Source: an uncultured Bacilli bacterium (GTDB lineage Bacteria; Bacillota_I; Bacilli_A; RF39; UBA660). Taken from it: a DNA stretch of 64,000 nt. How positions within the stretch are numbered: position 1 is the stretch's first letter; every line of letters starts with the position of its first letter. Shown one piece after another: positions 7,788-17,375 of this stretch. The position numbers and the translations under genes are program-made. Under the pieces are notes generated by a model, which made no database searches, had not been told where the DNA came from, and was given only the letters and a program-made list of their open reading frames with translations. The stretch is taken from contig CAKOHI010000002.1 in NCBI GenBank assembly GCA_934085585.1, positions 1-64,000 of the forward strand, in the 5' to 3' direction.

Positions 7788-10700
7788 AAAAGAATATAAA
7801 AAATTTATTAATTTTATTTATAATGGTTTTCTGTGTATTTAATATAAATGTAAGTGCTAAAGCTATTACTGAAAATAGTACATTTAATAAAAAAAGTACA
7901 AACACATTAGAACTAGATGATATAATAATTGAAAATCATGAAGGAAAGTATATAACCTGGAAATATGTTTTTGATAGCGAAGGAGAAGATTTCGCTGCAT
8001 ATTGTCAAGACCCACAAAGAGTTGCATCAAATGGTTATTCTGTAGATCATTTTTTAGGAACAACATCAGATAAAACAGAAAACGCTCTAGAACTTGGAAT
8101 TCTTGAAATAATTAAGAATGGATCAAACCAATATTCTGGAATGGATGATAAAGATTTATATGTTTCTACAGCTATTGCTATTAGAGCTTTAGCTTTAGGT
8201 GTAATGGGACGTGGAGACGGTGGAATAGCTGGAAATAAAGAATTTATAATTTCCGCATCAGCTAATGTTTCACTAGGTAAAGAATGGATTAAAGATTACG
8301 AAAATGAATTAACTTTGCCTTCATTCAGTAATTATGGATGGTATGATCCTCAATATAAATTAGCTACTAAAGAAGGTGCATCTGACTCTATTTTGTCTAA
8401 AGCAAGAGAACTTTTTGGAATTGGGATAACTACAGCTGAAAAAGTTATGAATGGTGAAACCACAACGGCATCAGTTGAATCAAGTACATCAAGTGACGAA
8501 CAATTTCAATATCAAACAATAGAATATAAAAACTTTACACCTGGAGAAGCAGAAATGAAAAATTTCCAATTATCTTGTCCAGACTGTGGTAATAGCGGTA
8601 TTAAAATAGAAAACTTGGAATATAGAGCTTCTGGTGGATGGCAAAGTTTGAGTTCTAGTACCAATGTATTAGCAGATATTAGTAGTGGAGATGGAACTGT
8701 TGAATTAAGATTTAAATATACTTTACCAACTAATGAAGAAGACTGCAATAGTGCTAATTACAAAATTACATATGAATACAATGATCCAAATTTAGAATAT
8801 ATCGGAGCCTTATTAGTAGTAAAAAATACGAAGAATGTTCAAAGATTTTATGTTATTCAAAAAAATGAAGACGGTTTAACTGCTGAAATCGAAGGAACAA
8901 TTTCTTGTGGTGAAGCTTGTAAAACTGAAATTACAGAACCATCTTGTGAAGGCTCTGGTGAAGGTAGCATAAAGGCTCCAGAAGAAATTAAAAAGTGTAT
9001 TATTCAAAAAAATGATGATGCAGGAAATACTTATAAATATATTGCAGCAGTAGATCCAAACAATAAATATTGTCAAGTTTATTGTAAGGAAGACTACGCA
9101 AAGATCAAATTAGACCCAGTAATTAAAGATGTTAAGTGTGGTGGATACTTTAAATTAACCGGTCATCTCGAAGGTAAGAAAATATGTTATACTGGTGGAA
9201 AAACTAAAGATGGTGCTACAAATGGAGCAAAAAGTATAGACAAAGATCAATATATAAAAGATATAATAGCAGCACAAGAAAAAATGATTAAAGGAAGACA
9301 TTTAGTAAAAATGGCAGAAGTTGCAGCATCAGTTGATCCAGAATTGAAAACATGTAGTAGTTGTATTGGATGTTCTGAAAAAGGCTATGTTAGAAATGGA
9401 AAATTTACCGGATTTGGAAGTGTAATTGAAAATAAAGAAGAAGGTATTGTTAAGGCAGTTGATAAATTTGATTCTTTTGATTATGGAAGTGAGCCAACTT
9501 GTGGAAATGCAACAATTCAAAACTGTGATCCATCAGATCCTACAAATTGTACTTCAGAGTGTGACCCTTCCAATAAATGTAAACGAGGTGCAACAGTAGG
9601 AGAAGTTAAAGCAGCTATCGAAGCTACAAGACAAGAAGGATTAGGCCTTATAGAAGAAGGAATGGAAGAATATAAAGATGCAATTAAAGCTTATAATGCT
9701 TGTACTACAGCTTGGGCTAATACTTTCTTATTCCAACAAAAATTAGAATATTACTATGATGAAAGTCATGGTGAAGACTATGATAACAAGGATAATCATC
9801 CATATTATGATTTGCTTATAAAAGAAGCTGATGAAGAACTAAGATATCTTGAAAAAGATGGCGCCGAATCAGAAACCAAAAAAATAACTGTGTGTACAAA
9901 AAAAGCTAATGAAAAATACGAATGTGAAGCTGGAGGTGAAAAACCTGTAAGTGGAAGTGCAGATGAATCTCTACCATCAGCAGAAAACTTCTATTATAAC
10001 TCATCATATGGTAGCGTATTTGAAGATAGAACATACACAATTTGTACAGAATCTGAATGTAAAAGTGATACAAAGAAGATCTCTCAAGCATCATTTGTTA
10101 AGAAGGAAGTTGAAAAGAAACAAGATTATATTACACCAACAGCATTCTATCAAATCGCAGCAAATGGAAAAATAACTGTTAATGGTTCATACACAGGTAA
10201 AGAAGTACAAATTGAAGCATTAGAAAACGTACTACCAATATCAACAAGCACTGTTGGTGGTGGAGTATTTAAAATAAAAATAAGTGGTCTTGGAGAATTC
10301 TATGATGCAGATAATAAAGTTGGACGACTAATGGATGTTGATGGTCCAAATTATGATCGCAGTGTAGGAAAAGTAGTAAAAAGTCAAGGCGGATTTGATG
10401 GAGAATATGTATGTTATTATGAATCTCCATGTAAACCAGATGATTGTCCAGACTGTGTTATTGATTGTGTAGGTGAAGGATGTACATGGCCACCTGAATG
10501 CGAAGGAGAAAACTGTGTGCCTAAATGTATAGATTGTATTATGGATGGTGGCGAAATTAATGCAACAGTAAAAACTATATCTCCATCTAACTTCAATTCT
10601 GCTGAAAGAGAATATGGTTATAACTGGGTAGTAACTACAACAAGTGCTGATTTAGAGTTAATACGTCAAAAAGCTGTTAAAACTATTACAGAAATAGAAG

Positions 10701-11026
10701 AAGTAAACGAAATGGTTTATGATAAAACTGATGGCGACGATTCACAATTAGCATTTAGTATTACATTAACACCAGAAATGATCAGAGATATTAAAAAATA
10801 TAATGAACAACAACAAAGTAATGGTGGATACATGAATGATTCATTAACATGTAAAGATGTTGGTGATTACAAAAATCTAAATTGTTATAGTGATTTTATT
10901 GATGAATTATCAGATAAATATAGTGACAAAATTGTAGCGCCAAAAAGAGGCACTGAAGAATATTGGACTTTATGGGATGGATACATTTATAATGAAAATG
11001 TAATCGGTGGACCATCTTGGAAGTAG
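7784..11026 (+). CDS. large cysteine-rich secreted protein, thioester-domain-like N-terminus
   Basis: A 1080-aa exported protein with signal peptide (about residues 1-26). The next 150 residues contain FAAYCQDPQ and a later YVSTAIAIRAL segment, arranged like the Cys- and Gln-bearing strands of Gram-positive thioester adhesin domains. The expected Gln appears to be Ala or Thr, so a thioester is uncertain. The rest is rich in Cys pairs, including CPDCG, CSSCIGC, CKPDDCPDC and CIDC, suggesting many disulphides or metal knuckles. No C-terminal LPxTG or membrane segment is seen. It is translationally coupled to the preceding anchored protein. A role as surface adhesin or substrate of the Tad-like machine is inference. 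Confidence 0.7.
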   Translation: MKKNIKNLLILFIMVFCVFNINVSAKAITENSTFNKKSTNTLELDDIIIENHEGKYITWKYVFDSEGEDFAAYCQDPQRVASNGYSVDHFLGTTSDKTENALELGILEIIKNGSNQYSGMDDKDLYVSTAIAIRALALGVMGRGDGGIAGNKEFIISASANVSLGKEWIKDYENELTLPSFSNYGWYDPQYKLATKEGASDSILSKARELFGIGITTAEKVMNGETTTASVESSTSSDEQFQYQTIEYKNFTPGEAEMKNFQLSCPDCGNSGIKIENLEYRASGGWQSLSSSTNVLADISSGDGTVELRFKYTLPTNEEDCNSANYKITYEYNDPNLEYIGALLVVKNTKNVQRFYVIQKNEDGLTAEIEGTISCGEACKTEITEPSCEGSGEGSIKAPEEIKKCIIQKNDDAGNTYKYIAAVDPNNKYCQVYCKEDYAKIKLDPVIKDVKCGGYFKLTGHLEGKKICYTGGKTKDGATNGAKSIDKDQYIKDIIAAQEKMIKGRHLVKMAEVAASVDPELKTCSSCIGCSEKGYVRNGKFTGFGSVIENKEEGIVKAVDKFDSFDYGSEPTCGNATIQNCDPSDPTNCTSECDPSNKCKRGATVGEVKAAIEATRQEGLGLIEEGMEEYKDAIKAYNACTTAWANTFLFQQKLEYYYDESHGEDYDNKDNHPYYDLLIKEADEELRYLEKDGAESETKKITVCTKKANEKYECEAGGEKPVSGSADESLPSAENFYYNSSYGSVFEDRTYTICTESECKSDTKKISQASFVKKEVEKKQDYITPTAFYQIAANGKITVNGSYTGKEVQIEALENVLPISTSTVGGGVFKIKISGLGEFYDADNKVGRLMDVDGPNYDRSVGKVVKSQGGFDGEYVCYYESPCKPDDCPDCVIDCVGEGCTWPPECEGENCVPKCIDCIMDGGEINATVKTISPSNFNSAEREYGYNWVVTTTSADLELIRQKAVKTITEIEEVNEMVYDKTDGDDSQLAFSITLTPEMIRDIKKYNEQQQSNGGYMNDSLTCKDVGDYKNLNCYSDFIDELSDKYSDKIVAPKRGTEEYWTLWDGYIYNENVIGGPSWK

Positions 11027-11036
11027 GGGTGACTAA

Positions 11037-11768
11037 ATGAAGAATGCGTTTTGGGCATATTGGCTAATACTATTAGGTATTGTAATCGTGGTAATAATGA
11101 TGCTAGTACAAAATGATACCACTTCTAGTACACAAGATTACTATCTAATTAAAGAAATAACTGAAGCATCAATGATTGATGCCGTAGATTACTCATATTA
11201 TAGAAAATATGGAGAATTAAAAATAAATAAAGAAAAATTTTATGAAAGCTTTTTCCGCAGATTTGCAGAAACTGCTTCCCTAAACACTACATATACGGTG
11301 AGCTTCTATGGAGTATATGAAGCTCCACCTAAAGCTAGTGTAGAAATCAAAAGTAAAACGAATACGTTTACTGTAGTAGGTGACTCAACTTCATTTGATA
11401 TGGTAGAAAGAATAGATACAATTCTTGAAGGAAAACCTGCTGGTTCTACTAATAAAGACAATAACAATAGTAATAATGATAATACTAATGATACAAATAC
11501 CGAAAAAGAAACTGAAAAGTCAAATGAAGAAACAAAGTTTGAAGTTACTGAAATATCTCTAAGAGATTGGATAATTAAAAATAGATGTAATAAAGGACTA
11601 TATGACTGCACTAGTAAAGTTAATGATGAAATAACTGTAAAAGCTAGCCTAACAACTTTGGGATGTATGTATTTTAGTCATGATACAAAAACAGATATAG
11701 AAGAGTGTAAAAAGATAATTGGTACTGTTTATGATTCATTACCAAAAACAATTAAACACAATAGTTAA
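11037..11768 (+). CDS. membrane-anchored protein of the Tad-like cluster
   Basis: A 243-aa protein with one N-terminal membrane helix (FWAYWLILLGIVIVVIMMLV, residues about 4-23) and an extracytoplasmic domain. An Asn/Asp/Thr-rich linker lies at residues about 140-160, and there are several Cys in the C-terminal part. It has a GGGGTGA ribosome site 10 bp after the previous gene. Not recognised as a named family; minor-pilin-like topology. Position suggests a structural part of the apparatus. Confidence 0.65.
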   Translation: MKNAFWAYWLILLGIVIVVIMMLVQNDTTSSTQDYYLIKEITEASMIDAVDYSYYRKYGELKINKEKFYESFFRRFAETASLNTTYTVSFYGVYEAPPKASVEIKSKTNTFTVVGDSTSFDMVERIDTILEGKPAGSTNKDNNNSNNDNTNDTNTEKETEKSNEETKFEVTEISLRDWIIKNRCNKGLYDCTSKVNDEITVKASLTTLGCMYFSHDTKTDIEECKKIIGTVYDSLPKTIKHNS

Positions 11769-11785
11769 TAAAAGGAGGAATAAAA

Positions 11786-12553
11786 ATGGGTGGAAGAAAG
11801 AGTTTATTTGCCAAAGCTTTTACCAATAAAATGACAGTTACTGTATTTGGTATATTGTTAGGGTTAGGAGTTTTAGTAGGGTTTTATATTTACCGAGTTG
11901 AACATCAAGTAAATCCAACCCGTGTACCAGTTGCCAAAAGAGCCATTAGTGCAACAGAAGAAATTACTAAAGATGACATAGAATATGTTAAAGTTAGTAA
12001 AAAATTCTTAAATAAAGTCGATGTTTACAAGACAACAACAGGTTTAATTGGTAAATATGTGGCAACTGGAACATCTATTCCTAAAGGTGGAATGTTTTAT
12101 ACAACTCAAGTTGTAGAAAAAAAAGAATTGCCAAATGCAATTTTTGATGAAATTCCTGAAGGATATACAATTTACCAATTAGCAGTAGATGAAAATACTA
12201 CATATGCTAATTCAATATATCCTGGAGATAAAATAGATTTATGGTTAAAAACAACTGAAAATGGGTTACTAGTTTATGGTGAATTTATATCAAATATTGA
12301 AGTTTTAGCTGTAAGAGATAAATCAGGACAAAATGTTTTTGATGTAACAAGTGGTAGAAAACCAGCTTGGTTACTATTTGCAGTAAAAACAGATATGTAC
12401 CGTTACTTAAAACTTGCTGAAAATATTTCTGGAATGGTTATAAGACCTGTTCCAAAAAATAATTTAGTAAATCCAGATGTTGGATCTACACAATACTCTA
12501 GTCAAGAGTTAATTGATTTAATTGATAGTCAAGTTCAAAGGATGGGAGCATAA
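11786..12553 (+). CDS. cpaB: CpaB/RcpC-like SAF-domain protein 1
   Basis: CpaB/RcpC proteins assist Flp/Tad pilus assembly at the envelope. This 255-aa protein has an N-terminal membrane helix (residues about 16-36). A SAF/AFP-III domain follows: VPVAKRAISATEEITKDDIE, then GKYVATGTSIPKGGMFY. A conserved NSIYPGDKIDLWLKT block is typical of the CpaB core. It has a strong AAAGGAGG ribosome site. A close paralogue follows immediately, an uncommon duplication. Confidence 0.82.
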   Translation: MGGRKSLFAKAFTNKMTVTVFGILLGLGVLVGFYIYRVEHQVNPTRVPVAKRAISATEEITKDDIEYVKVSKKFLNKVDVYKTTTGLIGKYVATGTSIPKGGMFYTTQVVEKKELPNAIFDEIPEGYTIYQLAVDENTTYANSIYPGDKIDLWLKTTENGLLVYGEFISNIEVLAVRDKSGQNVFDVTSGRKPAWLLFAVKTDMYRYLKLAENISGMVIRPVPKNNLVNPDVGSTQYSSQELIDLIDSQVQRMGA

Positions 12554-12555
12554 TT

Positions 12556-13365
12556 ATGAATATAGTAACAAAAATTAGAAATGTACTTTTAAATCGTAAC
12601 ACTGTTACGATTTTAGGTGTTCTTGCTGGAGTTATTGCTTTATGGTTTGTTTATACAGTAACATTAGATAAAGCAGTAAAACCTCAAAAAGTACCAGTTG
12701 CAGCTAGAAACTTAACCGCAGGAACTGTAATTACAAATGATGATATAGAATATGTAGAAGTAAATAGTGATATTTTAAAAAAAGCAGGTATTATAACTAG
12801 TTCTACACAATTAATAAATTATTATGTAACAAATAATACATCAATTACAGCAGGTGCTATGTTTTATAAAGCACAAGTGGTAAAAAAAGATGAATTAATA
12901 AAAAGAGACTTGGAAACAATTCCTGAAAATTATAAAATGTATTGGATGAGTGTTGATAATGCAACAACATATGCTAATTCAATATATCCTGGAGATAAAA
13001 TAGATTTATGGCTTCAAACAAAAGAAGATGGTAAATACATTTATGAACAATTTATATCAAATATTGAAGTATTAAGTGTTAAAGATTCAAAAGGACAAAA
13101 TGTATTTGATGTTGCATCAGGTAGAACACCAACAGTTATAGCATTTGCAGTTCCAAATGAGGTATATATCTATTTAAGTAAGGTAGGTTTCTTATCAGGA
13201 ATGAAGCTTTATCCAGTACCAATAAATAAAAAGAATGCTGATAAAGATGTAGCAATGGAAATAACTAATGATGAATTAAAAACATTAATTGATAGTAAAT
13301 CAGTAATAACAGAAACAGGTTATGTTGAAGATCCAACAAATAATAACGATAATAATAACGAATAA
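12556..13365 (+). CDS. cpaB: CpaB/RcpC-like SAF-domain protein 2 (paralogue)
   Basis: A 269-aa paralogue of the preceding protein with the same order: membrane helix, SAF domain (VPVAARNLTAGTVITNDDIE) and the identical NSIYPGDKIDLWL motif. The C-terminus ends in Asn repeats. It starts two bases after its neighbour. The pair probably arose by tandem duplication and may form a hetero-oligomer; that is inference. Confidence 0.82.
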   Translation: MNIVTKIRNVLLNRNTVTILGVLAGVIALWFVYTVTLDKAVKPQKVPVAARNLTAGTVITNDDIEYVEVNSDILKKAGIITSSTQLINYYVTNNTSITAGAMFYKAQVVKKDELIKRDLETIPENYKMYWMSVDNATTYANSIYPGDKIDLWLQTKEDGKYIYEQFISNIEVLSVKDSKGQNVFDVASGRTPTVIAFAVPNEVYIYLSKVGFLSGMKLYPVPINKKNADKDVAMEITNDELKTLIDSKSVITETGYVEDPTNNNDNNNE

Positions 13366-13382
13366 AAAGAAGGTGAATAATT

Positions 13383-14486
13383 GTGAATGATGCTATATTT
13401 TCACAAATAGATTTTGGGCCTTTAAAAGAGTTTTTAGAAGAAGATAATATCACCGACGTTTCATACTCAAATGGTGGTCAAGTTTGGCTAAAAACTCTTG
13501 ATAAAGGTGTATATAGAGTTGAAAGACCAGAAATAAATAATGCTTTAATGGAAAAGTTAGCATTTCAATGTTCAAATGTAATGGGGAAAACTTTTAACAT
13601 GGCTCATCCATTCTTGGATGCTGAATCTGCAGAACTTCGTCTTAACTTTGTTCATGAATCAATTGCAACAAATGGTATTTGTTGTGTTATAAGAAAGACG
13701 CCAGCCAAAATCCGTCTTAATAAAGAAAAATTAATTAGTGAACAATATGTAACAGAAAATTTACACGACTTTTTAATGACTTGTGTTGAAGGACACTGCA
13801 ATATCATAGTAAGTGGTGAAACTGGTTCAGGTAAAACAGAACTTGTTAAATATTTAGCCTCACATACAAAAGAAAATGAAAAAATAATAACTATTGAAGA
13901 TACACTAGAACTTCACTTGGATAGAATTTTCCCTCATCGAGATATAGTAGCTATGAAAACAAATAATATTGCCTCATATTCTGATGTTTTGGTAACATGT
14001 ATGAGACAAAACCCAAGATGGATTTTACTATCCGAAGTACGTAGTGCAGAAGCCGTTACAGCAGTTCGTAACTCAATATCATCTGGGCATAATATCATAT
14101 CAACAATTCACTCCGATAGAGCATTAAATATCCCAATGCGTTTATACAGTTTGCTAGAAAACAGTCAAGATATTGATCAATTTTTAAAATCAATTCATAG
14201 ATATGTTCAAATTGGTGTTCACGTAAAAGGTTACATGAGTAAAGAACTTGGAAGATTCCAACGTGAAATAATTGAAGTTGTTGAATTTTATGTTGATGAT
14301 AAAAATGAAGCGAAAGCAAATATTTTATTTAAAAAGAGTTTAGATGGAAAATTTAGTTTTAAAAATCCAAGTAAATATTTAATTGATTATCTTGGAGTAC
14401 AAGGTGTTACACTAGACCCACATTATTTTGTTAAAGATAATGACGAAGAAACCAAAGAAAATAAAGAATTGATAGAAAGTTTATAA
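13383..14486 (+). CDS. cpaF: CpaF/TadA-like secretion ATPase
   Basis: This is the hexameric motor ATPase of Tad/type IV pilus and type II/IV secretion systems, acting on the inner face of the membrane. The Walker A is GETGSGKTE (K at about residue 151). An EDTLELHLDRIFPHRD Asp-box region, WILLSEVRSAEAV (Walker B/SEVR) and the His box STIHSDRA follow. The start is GTG, eight bases after AAGGTGA. The 367-aa length is slightly short for CpaF, with a reduced N-terminal domain. It is followed by the matching TadB and TadC genes. Confidence 0.93.
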   Translation: MNDAIFSQIDFGPLKEFLEEDNITDVSYSNGGQVWLKTLDKGVYRVERPEINNALMEKLAFQCSNVMGKTFNMAHPFLDAESAELRLNFVHESIATNGICCVIRKTPAKIRLNKEKLISEQYVTENLHDFLMTCVEGHCNIIVSGETGSGKTELVKYLASHTKENEKIITIEDTLELHLDRIFPHRDIVAMKTNNIASYSDVLVTCMRQNPRWILLSEVRSAEAVTAVRNSISSGHNIISTIHSDRALNIPMRLYSLLENSQDIDQFLKSIHRYVQIGVHVKGYMSKELGRFQREIIEVVEFYVDDKNEAKANILFKKSLDGKFSFKNPSKYLIDYLGVQGVTLDPHYFVKDNDEETKENKELIESL

Positions 14487-14502
14487 GAAAGGGCGTGCTA
14501 AT

Positions 14503-15408
14503 ATGAATTATTTACCAGAGTTATTTTTATTACTAGCTATCGCCGCAGTTGTTTTAATCGCAAGAAGAAATCCAGGCGAAAATGTTTATAAATATGTAAC
14601 AAATAAAGCAACTGTTGCATATGAAAAATATGCTCCATATTCTTTTAAAATGGTTCGTGAAAAAGCTATAGAATTAGGTCAAGAGTTTACTCCGAGACAA
14701 TACTTAACTCAAGTAATAGTTCTTGGTGGTCTAGCAGCTTTAGTTGGTTATTTTTACTTTTATAGTATATTTGTTGCAGTAATATATGCTGTTATAGCTA
14801 TAGCTTTTATACCATATCTTGCATATTTAAGACTTCAAAGAGTATATAGTGAATATATATTTGAACAAATTCAAACATATACAACGAATGTTATAATGGA
14901 ATTTAATACAACTCAAAGTTTTGTAAAAGCCCTTGAAGGTGTTAGAGATTCAGGAATCTTGGAAAATCCAGTTTTAGCAGATGTAAGAAAAATGATTGAT
15001 ATGTCATATCAAAATGGTACAATTGATGAATCAATAGAATTTTTTAATAACCAATATCCATTTTATATGGTAAAGAATATGAATCAATTGTTTCTACAAA
15101 TTACTAAAGAAGGTGCCAGAGATTCAGGACAAGCTCTAGAAAATATGTCATTAGATATAGATGCCCTAGTTGAAGGAGTTTATCGAGATCAAATGGATAG
15201 AAGCAATTTCCATGGCAGATTTTTAAGATTTGGACTTATCCTTTATTTATTAGTTATAGTATTAAGATTTATGCTTGGTGAAGATAATTATATTAAGTTA
15301 TTAGATATATGGTATGTACAGGTAATATTACATGGAATTGTAATAATCAATGCTTTCTTCCTCGTAAGTGGAGAAAAATACTATAATGAAGATGTGGGGG
15401 TTGAATAA
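14503..15408 (+). CDS. tadB: TadB-like membrane platform protein (T2SSF domain)
   Basis: A 301-aa protein with an N-terminal membrane helix, a helix pair around residues 80-110, a cytoplasmic GspF domain (residues about 120-225: 'TTQSFVKALEGVRDSG', 'ITKEGARDSGQALENMS') and two C-terminal helices. It forms the inner-membrane platform with TadC for the CpaF motor. The stop codon overlaps the next start by one base (TAATG). Confidence 0.85.
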   Translation: MNYLPELFLLLAIAAVVLIARRNPGENVYKYVTNKATVAYEKYAPYSFKMVREKAIELGQEFTPRQYLTQVIVLGGLAALVGYFYFYSIFVAVIYAVIAIAFIPYLAYLRLQRVYSEYIFEQIQTYTTNVIMEFNTTQSFVKALEGVRDSGILENPVLADVRKMIDMSYQNGTIDESIEFFNNQYPFYMVKNMNQLFLQITKEGARDSGQALENMSLDIDALVEGVYRDQMDRSNFHGRFLRFGLILYLLVIVLRFMLGEDNYIKLLDIWYVQVILHGIVIINAFFLVSGEKYYNEDVGVE

Positions 15409-16196
15409 TGCAAATTGAAGTTATAATTGTAGCAATAATAGTATTTGGTATTATGACTATAACAGGACAAATTAGTATTAATCAACTTATTAGTGATAAC
15501 CAAATGTTATTTATGAAATTAAAAGAAAAAGACTGGGACTTTTTAGTAAGAGCAAAATATGGAAATAATGCTAATCCAGATATTTTATTTAATAAAAGAA
15601 TTAAAAATGCTATTATTGCAATGGCATTAGCATTTGCTTTCTTATTAAAAAACTTAAATGGAGTTAAAGTATTATTAATCGTAGTATTAGGTATATTTAT
15701 TTTTAAAACAACTTATAATGATATAAAAAAATATTATCAAAGACACATGGCAGATATAGATTCAATGCTTCCACATTACTTAAAAAACCTAGAAATATTA
15801 ATTCAACACTATACAGTACCAGTAGCCATGGGAAAATCAATGGCATCAGCTCCGGAAATATTTAAAGATGGTTTACAAGAACTAGTAGATGCTATCAATT
15901 CTGGGGATGATACAATAGAACCATATATGGCATTTGCAAGAAAATATCCTGTAAGGGATTCAATGCGTATGATGCGTTTACTTTATCGTTTAAGTTTAGG
16001 TAGACAAGAAAGAAAACAAGAACAAATTTTAACTTTTTCAAGATCAATATCTTCACTTCAACAAAAAGCACGTGATACAAGATATAAAAATCGTCTTGAA
16101 AAAATGGAAAACAAAACCATGAGTATGTTAATTACAACTGGGGTAGGATTAATGATTTTATTAGTTCTAGCAGTTATACAACTTATGGACATATAA
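15408..16196 (+). CDS. tadC: TadC-like membrane platform protein (T2SSF domain)
   Basis: A 262-aa companion of TadB with membrane helices near residues 3-20 and 65-100 and at the C-terminus. The cytoplasmic GspF-type helical domain contains MLPHYLKNLEILIQHYTVPV. The one-base overlap with the TadB gene implies coupled, stoichiometric translation. Confidence 0.82.
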   Translation: MQIEVIIVAIIVFGIMTITGQISINQLISDNQMLFMKLKEKDWDFLVRAKYGNNANPDILFNKRIKNAIIAMALAFAFLLKNLNGVKVLLIVVLGIFIFKTTYNDIKKYYQRHMADIDSMLPHYLKNLEILIQHYTVPVAMGKSMASAPEIFKDGLQELVDAINSGDDTIEPYMAFARKYPVRDSMRMMRLLYRLSLGRQERKQEQILTFSRSISSLQQKARDTRYKNRLEKMENKTMSMLITTGVGLMILLVLAVIQLMDI

Positions 16197-16219
16197 TTTT
16201 AAAAAAAAATAAAAATAAA

Positions 16220-16248
16220 TTGATATTTTAATAGAAATAAGTTATAAT
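16220..16248 (+). promoter_or_regulatory. strong internal promoter of the pilin-like genes
   Basis: TTGATA (16220-16225), exactly 17 bp, TATAAT (16243-16248), 29 bp before the ATG, followed by AAAGGAGG. A separate strong promoter inside the cluster is what one expects for an abundant subunit. Confidence 0.7.
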
Positions 16249-16277
16249 AAAAGATATAAAAGGAGGATTTAAAGAAT

Positions 16278-16553
16278 ATGAAAGAAGCAACAGGCGAATT
16301 AAATATGACTGTAGTTACAGTAGTTGCAATTGCCGCAGTAGGAGCATTCTTCTACGCATTTGTATGGCCAAGTATTAGAGCAGGTCTTATGAAAAATACT
16401 TGTAGTAATGTTTGTCCAGTAGGAGATGATCAATCACATAAAGTAAGTGTACAAAAAACACAAGGTGAAGATACTTATACATGTACTTGTCCAGATGGTT
16501 CAACACTAACAATAGACAAAGATGGAAACTTGAAATCTACTGATCCAACATAA
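16278..16553 (+). CDS. pilin-like small membrane protein 1
   Basis: A 91-aa protein: short charged N-terminus MKEATGELN, one long hydrophobic helix (residues about 10-37), then a small Cys-containing outer domain. Size, topology and position after TadB/TadC match Flp-type subunits. However, there is no canonical prepilin leader with Gly at -1 and Glu at +5. Its own promoter and the best ribosome site of the cluster suggest high expression. The adjacent gene encodes a paralogue with the same MKEATGELN start. Confidence 0.65.
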   Translation: MKEATGELNMTVVTVVAIAAVGAFFYAFVWPSIRAGLMKNTCSNVCPVGDDQSHKVSVQKTQGEDTYTCTCPDGSTLTIDKDGNLKSTDPT

Positions 16554-16585
16554 AAATAATATTTTAAACTTAAAGAGGTGAAAAA

Positions 16586-16858
16586 ATGAAAGAGGCTACA
16601 GGAGAATTAAATCTAGCAGTTATAGTTGCTATAGCTATTGGTATCTTGGCGGCCTTTTTTTTCGGCTCATTATGGCCAACGATACATGCTAATTTTCAAA
16701 AAACTGCACAATGTAATAAAGCTGTCTGTGATTGTAGTAAATCAACACGTGAAAGCATTGGTAATGAAACTGGTTTTTCCAATAGATGTAAATGTGCAGT
16801 TAGTAAAAGCAAGTTAGCTGATGAAAATGAAATATTTTATTGTCCATTTAAAGGGTAG
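16586..16858 (+). CDS. pilin-like small membrane protein 2 (paralogue)
   Basis: A 90-aa paralogue of the previous protein with the identical first nine residues, a 26-residue hydrophobic helix and a Cys-rich outer domain (CNKAVCDC and two further Cys pairs). It has AAAGAGGTGA before the ATG. A second subunit or minor component is likely by inference. Confidence 0.65.
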   Translation: MKEATGELNLAVIVAIAIGILAAFFFGSLWPTIHANFQKTAQCNKAVCDCSKSTRESIGNETGFSNRCKCAVSKSKLADENEIFYCPFKG

Positions 16859-16866
16859 GTGAGAAA

Positions 16867-17364
16867 ATGAGAGAATCAATTAGTATAACAACAATTTTTC
16901 AAATAGTAATATTGTTTATTCTATTATTTACAGCTATTATGGCATTAACTATAAATAATTCAAATGCTTTTGGGGTAAAAGACCAAATTGTAAATATAAT
17001 AGAAACAAATAGAGGACAATATAAAACCGGAGAAAGTTTAGATGATGAAATTGTTGATTTACTTGCAAATACATCATATAGAACTACGGGAAAATGTAGT
17101 GATGGTTTTACGGGTTTTGATAGAACTGGAGCAATGGTAAGTTCTGATAAACAAGCTTCAGTATGTATAAAAGAGGTTGATGTTACTAAAGGATTAGATA
17201 ATTATTTAAATCGTGTACTACAAGGAAATGTAGCTACCGGAGACTTTATGCCAGGAAAATATTATCAAGTAGAAGTATTCTTTCAATTAGATCTACCAGT
17301 AGTAAAACAAATATATAACTTTAAATCAAAAGCAGAAACTAAAGTTATATATCAAGGAAAGTAG
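16867..17364 (+). CDS. TadE/F-like minor pilin candidate
   Basis: A 165-aa protein beginning MRESISITTIF, then one hydrophobic helix (about residues 10-30) and an extracytoplasmic domain with two Cys. The layout resembles TadE/TadF minor pilins, but sequence identity to them cannot be asserted. It shares the pattern 'YRTTGKCSDGF' with 'YKTTGKCDEGW' in the next protein, so the two are paralogues. Confidence 0.6.
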   Translation: MRESISITTIFQIVILFILLFTAIMALTINNSNAFGVKDQIVNIIETNRGQYKTGESLDDEIVDLLANTSYRTTGKCSDGFTGFDRTGAMVSSDKQASVCIKEVDVTKGLDNYLNRVLQGNVATGDFMPGKYYQVEVFFQLDLPVVKQIYNFKSKAETKVIYQGK

Positions 17365-17375
17365 GGTAATAACTA

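Noticed and set aside
7930..8200. Functional internal thioester in the 1080-aa protein
   Set aside because: The Cys strand is present, but no Gln is seen at the expected place, so an active thioester cannot be claimed.
9906..10094. Minus-strand open frames inside the 1080-aa gene (also 7884-8066, 8512-8748, 8876-9076, 9329-9520)
   Set aside because: They lie wholly inside a well-supported gene, have no ribosome site and no protein-like motifs. They are antisense shadows of AT-rich coding sequence.
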